Below, one piece after another: positions 1 to 4,305 of a stretch of 6,640 nt of DNA (position 1 is its first letter; every line of letters begins with the position of its first letter). The position numbers and the translations under genes are program-made. This DNA comes from Candidatus Poribacteria bacterium (GTDB taxonomy: Bacteria > Poribacteria > DTPJ01 > WJIO01): assembly GCA_014730235.1 (NCBI GenBank), contig WJIO01000242.1:1-6640 (forward strand), given 5' to 3'. Below the pieces are notes generated by a model. That model did no database searches and was not told the DNA's origin. It saw only the letters and a program-made list of their open reading frames with translations.

Positions 1-2
1 AG

Positions 3-728
3 TTTATGGTTGTAAACATCTGGGCAGCAACATGCGGCGACATGCCCAATGAACCACCAAAATCGGCGGAAAAAGTAGCTGAAGATGATCCTGCTGTGCA
101 AAATGACTACATCAGCGAAGTAAAAGAAAACACCCAGGCAGGTATTACATACCTGGCTTTGGTAAATGGTGATCAACCCTCACCCAACGCCTGTGGTCTT
201 AATCCCTCCAATGATCCTGCTGAATGGACTGGTTGGGGCGGCCCTCTGGAAGCTGAAAATGTAACTATTGGTGAGGGGGCCGGTACACGCAACGAAATAG
301 TCATCGGCGGTGTATATTTCGAAAGAGGTATCGGTGCTCATGCTGACGGTACTTTTGTCTATCCATTGACCGGCGGTAATTACGGTAGTTTTCATGGATA
401 TGTAGGTATGTCCGATGAAAAAGACCCTGACGAATGTGGACATGGTGGTTCAGGAGTCTTTGTATTTACCATTGATGGTGTAGAGGTTTTCAGATCAGAG
501 CTTCTTACCGGAACTCTCGATGGTGAAAATGTTGCTCCTGTAGAGGTAGAATTTGACATTCCATCCGGTGCCCAGGAATTAGTTGTCCAGATGCTGGCCG
601 GAGATGATGGAAATAGCTGTGACCATAGCTGTGTGGCCGATCCCAAGCTGATTGCCTCTGGAACTACACCTGTAAGCCCAGTCGATCACTTAAGCACAAC
701 ATGGGGTAATATAAAGGTTGTTTACTAA
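3..728 (+). CDS. NPCBM-domain secreted protein, 5'-partial
   Basis: The frame is open to the window edge, and the first ATG (6-8) has neither a ribosome-binding site nor a full signal peptide behind it, so the true start probably lies upstream. Numbering from that ATG, residues about 47-217 match an NPCBM (novel putative carbohydrate-binding module) beta-sandwich: ITYL at 47-50, GGVYFERGIGAHADG at 101-115, a YPLTGGNYGSFHGYVGMSDE stretch at 119-138, VFVFTIDGVEVFRSE at 151-165, and the typical late GDDGNSCDHSCVADPKL at 199-215. This module usually binds glycans on extracellular proteins; binding here is inferred. The last residues, WGNIKVVY (233-240), match the end of the LamG protein at 2253-3065, which suggests a shared terminal signal. 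Cysteines at 63, 144, 205 and 209 could form disulfides outside the cytoplasm. The gene ends in TAA and is followed by a strong terminator. The domain is quite certain; the ligand and the full architecture are unknown. Confidence 0.85.
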   Translation, partial: FMVVNIWAATCGDMPNEPPKSAEKVAEDDPAVQNDYISEVKENTQAGITYLALVNGDQPSPNACGLNPSNDPAEWTGWGGPLEAENVTIGEGAGTRNEIVIGGVYFERGIGAHADGTFVYPLTGGNYGSFHGYVGMSDEKDPDECGHGGSGVFVFTIDGVEVFRSELLTGTLDGENVAPVEVEFDIPSGAQELVVQMLAGDDGNSCDHSCVADPKLIASGTTPVSPVDHLSTTWGNIKVVY

Positions 729-732
729 TCCA

Positions 733-761
733 TTGACTTTATCATAGTATTATGCTATAAA
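733..761 (+). promoter_or_regulatory. Candidate sigma70-type promoter for the cytochrome operon
   Basis: TTGACT (733-738), a 17-nt spacer and TATAAA (756-761) form a near-consensus pair, with TGC just before the -10 giving an extended -10 element. The predicted start near 768 falls inside the left arm of the terminator hairpin. RNA made from here would lack part of that arm and so escape termination. The leader to the cytochrome ATG would be about 80 nt. Sigma70 use in this organism is assumed, and AT-rich DNA gives chance matches. Confidence 0.45.
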
Positions 762-791
762 AAAGGGTGGGTATAATACCCACCCTTTTTT
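759..791 (+). terminator. Rho-independent terminator after the NPCBM gene
   Basis: A perfect 9-bp stem GGGTGGGTA (765-773) / TACCCACCC (777-785) has a 3-nt loop. It is flanked by an A-run (759-764) and a T-run (786-791) that extend the pairing. The stem is GC-rich and followed by six T's, so it is a textbook intrinsic terminator for the upstream gene. The opposite strand also has the required U-tract. Confidence 0.93.
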
Positions 792-801
792 ATTTGACAT
801 T

Positions 802-830
802 TTAACCGTTAAAGATGAGAATCATATACT
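802..830 (+). promoter_or_regulatory. Alternative weaker promoter upstream of the cytochrome gene
   Basis: TTAACC (802-807), 17 nt and TATACT (825-830) form an alternative -35/-10 pair beyond the terminator. A start near 837 would leave a leader of only about 10 nt, which would fit the absence of a visible Shine-Dalgarno sequence before the ATG at 848. The -35 match is imperfect. This and the 733-761 candidate may both be used, or only one may be real. Confidence 0.25.
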
Positions 831-847
831 AAAAATACACATAAAAT

Positions 848-1240
848 ATGAAAAAAACACTTATCACAATCACACTAATTCTTACTTTAACATCATCAGT
901 GTTATGCAAAGAACCACCGGAAAAATGCGGTGAATGTCATTCAGATTCCCTCGCTTACAAGGAATGGGAAAAGTCAGACCATGCAATAAGTCTTAAAACC
1001 CTTTTGAAGGATCAAAAATCAAGCAAAAAAACCAGTTGTCTCAAATGTCATTCTGTTGATTATGTATCATTTTCAGATAGCCCCTGGGCATCCCGAAAGA
1101 ATATAACCACACCGGAAACAGCTACTAATCCTGTTTCATGTTCTGCATGCCATAAGCACGACAGCGGCTTTGAACACAACCTGAACGTGCCTGCGGAAAA
1201 GCTTTGTATATCCTGCCATATCAGATTTTGCGGCGGGTGA
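848..1240 (+). CDS. Multiheme cytochrome c, N-terminal part up to an in-frame TGA
   Basis: This part encodes 130 residues starting with a signal peptide (MKK, hydrophobic 5-19), so the protein acts outside the cytoplasm. Four CxxCH heme-attachment motifs follow: CGECH 27-31, CLKCH 64-68, CSACH 98-102 and CISCH 120-124. A YKEWEKSDHA segment at 37-46 resembles the region before a distal haem-ligand His in c554/NrfA-related multiheme proteins. After CISCH comes IRFCGG and then TGA (1238-1240). The same frame continues with good cytochrome sequence to 1720, so this is best read as the first part of one six-heme, 290-codon gene. No Shine-Dalgarno sequence is visible before the ATG. Possible readings are selenocysteine insertion, a nonsense mutation, a base error, or a functional truncated four-heme protein. 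Electron transfer is inferred from the haem motifs; the substrate is unknown. A NIL-ferredoxin gene follows in the same direction. Confidence 0.85.
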   Translation: MKKTLITITLILTLTSSVLCKEPPEKCGECHSDSLAYKEWEKSDHAISLKTLLKDQKSSKKTSCLKCHSVDYVSFSDSPWASRKNITTPETATNPVSCSACHKHDSGFEHNLNVPAEKLCISCHIRFCGG

Positions 1241-1285
1241 CCAGGGGATAATCGGCATGAACATTCCCAGACGGATATGTTCACC
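1236..1285 (+). other. In-frame TGA with a weak SECIS-like fold
   Basis: TGA 1238-1240 interrupts the cytochrome frame after Phe-Cys-Gly-Gly, so decoding as selenocysteine would create a CGGU redox-type motif. The RNA can fold with GGUGA (1236-1240) pairing UCACC (1281-1285), CC (1241-1242) pairing GG (1273-1274), and GGGGAU (1244-1249) pairing AUUCCC (1263-1268). A small inner UC/GA pair closes a GGCAU loop (1254-1258). Bacterial SECIS elements sit just after UGA and carry a G early in the apical loop, which fits. The loop begins only 13 nt after the UGA, shorter than usual, and the lower stem is broken. No selA, selB or selD gene is in the window. Confidence 0.25.
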
Positions 1286-1720
1286 GGCACCGGCGGGTCC
1301 GGTGTTAATGAAATGCCTTCCCGGCATAGTGAAATCATGGAAAACCAATGCGTTTACTGCCATATGTATTCTGTTAAAGGCGAGGAAAAAAAGCGTATTG
1401 AGTTGTTAAACAAAGATCCAAAGCAGCTCAAAGGTGGGCACACCTTTGAGGTTGATAAAAGGATTTGTCTGCAATGTCATGATGAGCCTGATAAGCTTGT
1501 ATCTGAATGGAAAAAAAAGATAGAAAAATTGATTAAACAGTTAAAAGAACTAATGGAAGAAAAACCTGATAAACTTTCAAATTCCTATAAAACAGCCAAA
1601 TCAAATTATAACATGGTGATATACGATGGAGGCACTGGTATTCACAATCCCAGATATGCTGAAGTTTTGTTAAGACATGGTATATATTCCCTTACAACAG
1701 GAAAGGCTTGGGAGAAATAA
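1241..1720 (+). CDS. Multiheme cytochrome c, C-terminal part, in frame after the TGA
   Basis: Reading directly on from the TGA in the same frame gives PGDNRHEHSQTDMFTGTGG and then PSRHSEIMENQCVYCHMY. This is the usual continuation in multiheme cytochromes (H-x-Q-x-x-M-F-x-G, then a CxxCHM heme site). Two more heme motifs are CVYCH (168-172, counting the TGA as codon 131) and CLQCH (207-211). A charged, lysine-rich, probably helical stretch runs from about 217 to 250. The closing segment NYNMVIYDGGTGIHNPRYAE resembles the C-terminal helix of NrfA/HAO-like cytochromes, where a His before Asn-Pro can be a distal haem ligand. The first ATG in this part (1277) has no ribosome-binding site, and starting there would cut into the conserved block and leave no export signal. 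Independent expression is therefore unlikely. The gene ends in TAA, 14 nt before the ferredoxin start. Confidence 0.8.
   Translation, partial: PGDNRHEHSQTDMFTGTGGSGVNEMPSRHSEIMENQCVYCHMYSVKGEEKKRIELLNKDPKQLKGGHTFEVDKRICLQCHDEPDKLVSEWKKKIEKLIKQLKELMEEKPDKLSNSYKTAKSNYNMVIYDGGTGIHNPRYAEVLLRHGIYSLTTGKAWEK
1427..1450 (+). repeat. Perfect 10-bp inverted repeat inside the cytochrome gene
   Basis: CTCAAAGGTG (1427-1436) and CACCTTTGAG (1441-1450) are perfect reverse complements around a GGCA tetraloop. It lies between the fifth and sixth heme motifs and encodes LKGGHTFE. There is no U-tract after it, so it is not a standard terminator. Its function, if any, is unknown. Confidence 0.6.
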
Positions 1721-1721
1721 T

Positions 1722-1727
1722 AAGGAG
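1722..1727 (+). promoter_or_regulatory. Ribosome-binding site of the NIL-ferredoxin gene
   Basis: AAGGAG lies 7 nt before the GTG at 1735 and directly after the cytochrome stop codon. It supports GTG as the start codon and links the two genes in one transcript. Confidence 0.8.
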
Positions 1728-1734
1728 ATAAGAA

Positions 1735-2178
1735 GTGGTATCAGAGAGGGTTGTTTTACGTTTCCCTCGTAAGTTAATCGAACAGCCGATAATTTACATG
1801 CTGAGTAAAAAATATGATCTGGTTTTCAACATCCTCTTTGCCCGGGTTATGCCCAATCAGGAAGGTGTTCTGGTGGCAGAATTAAGTGGCGAGGATGATA
1901 ATTACCAGCAGGGGATAGATTACCTGAAAGAGAATGAAGTTGACGTTCAACTCCTGAGTCGGGATGTAGTCCGGGATGAAAAAAGGTGCACCATGTGCGG
2001 TGCATGTACGGCAGTATGTCCCACCGGGGCTTTATCTATTCCCGACAGAAAAACTATGATAGTTACGTTTGAGGTTGATAAATGCGTTGCCTGCGGTCAA
2101 TGCGTCGAAGCATGCCCATCCAATGCAATGAAAGTTTCCCTGAGTGGGCTTGAAGAATTGGGGCTGGAAAATATATAA
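1735..2178 (+). CDS. NIL-domain ferredoxin with two 4Fe-4S clusters
   Basis: This is a 147-residue cytosolic protein with a GTG start backed by AAGGAG. Residues about 1-77 form a NIL domain, the ferredoxin-like ligand-binding fold also found at the end of methionine ABC-transporter ATPases (VVLRFPRKLIEQPII at the start, GVLVAEL at 44-50). Residues 83-135 form a bacterial two-cluster ferredoxin: CTMCGACTAVCP with Cys 85, 88, 91 and 95, and CVACGQCVEACP with Cys 117, 120, 123 and 127. All eight cluster ligands are present. In methanogens and several anaerobic bacteria, NIL-ferredoxins are linked genetically to homocysteine formation from aspartate semialdehyde with a DUF39 partner. No such partner is visible here, so that role is possible but not shown. 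The gene lies 14 nt behind the multiheme cytochrome gene and probably shares its transcript. The two proteins would sit on opposite sides of the inner membrane. Confidence 0.92.
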   Translation: MVSERVVLRFPRKLIEQPIIYMLSKKYDLVFNILFARVMPNQEGVLVAELSGEDDNYQQGIDYLKENEVDVQLLSRDVVRDEKRCTMCGACTAVCPTGALSIPDRKTMIVTFEVDKCVACGQCVEACPSNAMKVSLSGLEELGLENI

Positions 2179-2186
2179 TACCAGAA

Positions 2187-2219
2187 TAACAGGGATAATT
2201 TATTAAATTATCCCTGTTA
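2187..2219. terminator. Long stem-loop between convergent genes
   Basis: TAACAGGGATAATTTA (2187-2202) is a perfect reverse complement of TAAATTATCCCTGTTA (2204-2219), so the whole element is a 16-bp palindrome around one base. In RNA it gives a stem of roughly 13-14 bp with a small loop. It lies just after the ferredoxin stop (2178) and 33 nt beyond the LamG stop (2253), between convergent genes, so a bidirectional transcription stop is the likely role. The lack of a T-run on either side makes it atypical for Rho-independent termination; it may instead protect 3' ends. Confidence 0.65.
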
Positions 2220-2252
2220 CTATTGTATGATCGGTTACGAAAAAATATTATC

Positions 2253-3065
2253 CTAATACTGGCTTTTGATACTTCCCCAGGCGGATATTATCTTGCCTGA
2301 AGCATCAACAGCGGTCATTGGATCACCTGTCATTAAAGCGGCGACTTCATCCGCACTCAATGCCCGGTTATATACAGCCAGGTCGTCTATGATAAATTGA
2401 GCAGCCGGGCCTCCATAGGCCGGAGAGTTACCCACATGCAGTCCACCAGTATCATCTGAACCAGCTCCCTGGGCGATCTCAGCCGGTGCAGCTTCTCTGG
2501 CTACTTCCACACCATTGACATAACATACAACTTCTCCATCTGCTGTAACACCGGCAATATGATACCACGTGTTTTCATCAAAGAAATCACCGTTCTGGTT
2601 GCCGGTTTTTGTAATTCCCCAGGGGCCCAGGTTGTCTGGATTATAGCGATAATGGATGCTCAAACCTTCCGGTGTAACCCAGAGTCCGGGTGATCTATCG
2701 CTTCCAGGAGCTGGTTTTGCCATTATCTGATCCCAGCCGCCGCTGGCCGGAGCAGTAAAGTTAATCCAGAAGAGATATGTATTTGCCTGATATTCTTCCA
2801 GTTCAGCAAATGTTTCTACTTCCATAGTTTCGTCTCCGCCTTCAATCTGTAGAGCACCTGAACCATTTTTGGCATTAGCAGTTATATCTGCATCCGCTTT
2901 CAGCGTGCCGTCATGTCCACCTCCGCTTAAATCAGCCACAACATCACCATTTGCCGAATCAAAGTTGAAGTATAAAAGCAAACCATCATCAATAGCCGCA
3001 GTAAGGGGTAATGTTAAAATACCCAAAAGCATGATTGTAATACTCAATTTTGCAAGTAAATTCAT
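2253..3065 (-). CDS. Secreted LamG (concanavalin-like) domain protein
   Basis: This 270-residue protein has an ATG preceded by GAAGGAGC (3073-3080, complement), a strong ribosome-binding site. A signal peptide (hydrophobic 6-23, likely cleaved around LTAA 21-24) sends it out of the cytoplasm. Residues about 29-245 form one LamG/laminin-G-like jelly roll: the opening LLLYFNFDSANGDVVADLSG (29-48), the central TWYHIAGVTADGEVVCYVNG (166-185) and the closing IDDLAVYNRALSADEVAALM (226-245). Such domains commonly bind glycans or proteins at the cell surface; the ligand here is unknown. After a short linker the protein ends in WGSIKSQY, the same WGxIKxxY end as the NPCBM protein at 3-728, with Trp eight residues from the C-terminus in both. 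The gene stands alone, convergent with the ferredoxin gene and well apart from the minus-strand operon upstream. Its stop codon is TAG. By eye its base composition is more GC-rich than that operon. Confidence 0.9.
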   Translation of the reverse strand: MNLLAKLSITIMLLGILTLPLTAAIDDGLLLYFNFDSANGDVVADLSGGGHDGTLKADADITANAKNGSGALQIEGGDETMEVETFAELEEYQANTYLFWINFTAPASGGWDQIMAKPAPGSDRSPGLWVTPEGLSIHYRYNPDNLGPWGITKTGNQNGDFFDENTWYHIAGVTADGEVVCYVNGVEVAREAAPAEIAQGAGSDDTGGLHVGNSPAYGGPAAQFIIDDLAVYNRALSADEVAALMTGDPMTAVDASGKIISAWGSIKSQY

Positions 3066-3244
3066 TTAAAAAGCTCCTTCATTTAGTCAAGCATATTTCA
3101 AAAACAAATATGACATTACAGATTAATATCCGATTTCCAGAACCGATCATACTCAGTGCTTTTTATCAGATTTTCCCCATCAATAAGAGAATGAGAGGGA
3201 TTTTTAGCGCGGCTGAAAACTGAAAAACCATTATTGAAAATTAC

Positions 3245-3661
3245 TTAATATTCCTCTTCATCTTCATCTTCGTATTCTTCTTCGTCCAGAAAATCCTCCT
3301 CCTCATAATCTTCATATTCCTCAAGAGTCATTAGTCCTTTGATTTCTTTGGCTGATATAATATGCATTTTCACGAGCCAACCATCCCCTTCTGGAGACTT
3401 ATTAATAAGCTCAGGGGAATTTTCAAGTATACCATTAATTTCCATAACTTCACCGGATACTGGAGAATAGACGCTTATCATTTCTCCATCTATAGATTCA
3501 ATAGATGCAAGATGATCGTCCTGTTCAAATTCTTCCCCTTCTTCCGGGAGTTCAACAAAAATTATACGACCCATATCCTGAATAACACGATTACTTACTC
3601 CAATAGTGACTGTATCCTCATCTTCCATCTCAACCCATTCATGTGTTTTAGTGTACCTCAC
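3245..3661 (-). CDS. gcvH: GcvH-like protein lacking the lipoyl lysine, with acidic tail
   Basis: This is a 138-residue protein with the full glycine-cleavage H-protein fold: RYTKTHEWV at 2-10, VYSPVSGEVMEIN at 64-76, NSPELINKSPEGDGWLVKM at 81-99 and LMTLEEYEDY at 110-119. In true H proteins the lipoyl arm sits on the Lys of an E-S-V-K-A turn. Here that turn reads ESIDGEM (55-61), with Asp in place of Lys and one extra residue, and there is no lysine anywhere between K5 and K88. Lipoylation and the normal role in glycine cleavage are therefore unlikely. Residues 114-138 form a tail with 19 Asp/Glu, 4 Tyr, 1 Phe and 1 Leu, absent from typical H proteins of about 125-130 residues. The start is GTG (complement of 3659-3661). 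Its ribosome-binding site GAGG overlaps the yigZ stop codon, 10 nt upstream, so the genes are probably translationally coupled. No gcvT, gcvP or lipoate genes are nearby. Function unknown; a binding or scaffold role is conceivable. Confidence 0.88.
   Translation of the reverse strand: MRYTKTHEWVEMEDEDTVTIGVSNRVIQDMGRIIFVELPEEGEEFEQDDHLASIESIDGEMISVYSPVSGEVMEINGILENSPELINKSPEGDGWLVKMHIISAKEIKGLMTLEEYEDYEEEDFLDEEEYEDEDEEEY
3248..3322 (-). repeat. Low-complexity GAA/GAT-rich tract coding the acidic tail
   Basis: The last 25 codons of the gcvH-like gene are almost only GAA, GAG, GAT, GAC and TAT/TAC, so the strand shown is a CTT/CTC/ATC-like trinucleotide tract. Such tracts can change length by slippage, so tail length may vary between strains. 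Confidence 0.7.
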
Positions 3662-3671
3662 TTTTATTTCC

Positions 3672-4292
3672 TCACTTAATTTGCTTTATTACAATATCTC
3701 CGTTTAAAGCTTTAATACCATCCTCAAGCTGTGGAATTACACTCGATCTAACAAGTACCTCTGCCCTTGCAATAGAATCCTGTTCCATACCCAATATTTT
3801 CCCTTGCATACGTTTAACAAGGTTAATAACTTTACCTATCTGATCGTATGACATTTCAATCTGTAAACGATCAGTTGGAATATATATAACGGTATCCGCA
3901 TTCTCCAAACAGTCTCTTGCTGTCTGACCGTAAGCTCTTATAAGACCACCAATACCAAGCTTTATCCCACCAAAGTAACGGACTACTACACATATAACAT
4001 TATCCAGTTCCAATGATTCTATCGCTGTTAGTATAGGTTTTCCCGCGGAATTAAGCGGCTCCCCATCATCGCTGCTGCGAATCAATTTATGAGGCCCTGA
4101 ACCTATTATACTTAAAGCATAACAATAATGAGTGGCATTTGGATACTTTTCTCTGATTTTATTAATAAAATTTATGCCTTCATTTTCCGTAGTAACGCAG
4201 GTAGCTAAACCTATAAATCTGGATTTTTTTATCCTGTGTTCTGCTACAGATATATCCCGTATTGTCCTGTATTTTTTATCTTTTTCAGTCAT
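3672..4292 (-). CDS. yigZ: YigZ/IMPACT family protein (UPF0029 plus DUF1949)
   Basis: A 206-residue cytosolic protein of the usual length for bacterial YigZ/YvyE. The N-terminal UPF0029 (IMPACT) domain covers about 11-125: KKSRFIG (22-28), SSDDGEPLNSAGKPIL (73-88) and the hallmark VVVRYFGGIKLGIGGLIRAY (102-121). A ferredoxin-like DUF1949 domain follows at about 140-200. Eukaryotic IMPACT proteins restrain the eIF2-alpha kinase GCN2. The bacterial proteins are related to them, but their molecular role is not settled; a link to nucleic-acid or ribosome binding has been suggested from the structure. The ATG start gives the typical N-terminus, and no clear Shine-Dalgarno sequence precedes it. The gene starts 13 nt after the porin-like gene stops, so coupling is plausible. 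Its stop is TGA at a normal family end point, which shows TGA works as a stop codon in this genome. Confidence 0.93.
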   Translation of the reverse strand: MTEKDKKYRTIRDISVAEHRIKKSRFIGLATCVTTENEGINFINKIREKYPNATHYCYALSIIGSGPHKLIRSSDDGEPLNSAGKPILTAIESLELDNVICVVVRYFGGIKLGIGGLIRAYGQTARDCLENADTVIYIPTDRLQIEMSYDQIGKVINLVKRMQGKILGMEQDSIARAEVLVRSSVIPQLEDGIKALNGDIVIKQIK

Positions 4293-4305
4293 TTGTTCTT
4301 GGTTC

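Noticed and set aside
180-646. Open frames on the opposite strand of the NPCBM gene
   Set aside because: They are shadows of a well-supported domain-coding frame and have no recognisable protein content.
894-907. Lipoprotein box at the end of the cytochrome signal peptide
   Set aside because: The residue before Cys20 is Leu, not Gly, Ala or Ser, so the lipobox rule is not met.
1238-1240. Genome-wide recoding of TGA (as in SR1/Gracilibacteria or Mycoplasma)
   Set aside because: acpS, yigZ and cdaA end in TGA at normal family end points or within the expected operon overlap.
1205-1300. A pair of compensating frameshifts around the TGA
   Set aside because: The direct frame after TGA gives family-like sequence at once (PGDNRHEHSQ), while the alternative frames give no cytochrome-like residues.
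1283-1303. GC-rich hairpin ACCGG-C-ACC / GGT-CCGGT as the SECIS
   Set aside because: It folds well with a GGCG loop, but that loop begins about 52 nt after the TGA, too far for a bacterial SECIS.
1277-1720. A separate gene starting at ATG 1277
   Set aside because: There is no ribosome-binding site or export signal, and it begins in the middle of a conserved cytochrome block in the same frame as the upstream part.
2187-2219. Resemblance of the palindrome to the I-SceI homing site
   Set aside because: Only short pieces (AGGGATAA, AACAGGG) are shared, in a different order, and there is no endonuclease or intron nearby.
3066-3244. Promoter for the LamG gene or terminator for the gcvH-like gene in the spacer
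   Set aside because: Only poor -35/-10 matches and weak interrupted stems were found; the one clear element is the LamG ribosome-binding site at 3073-3080.
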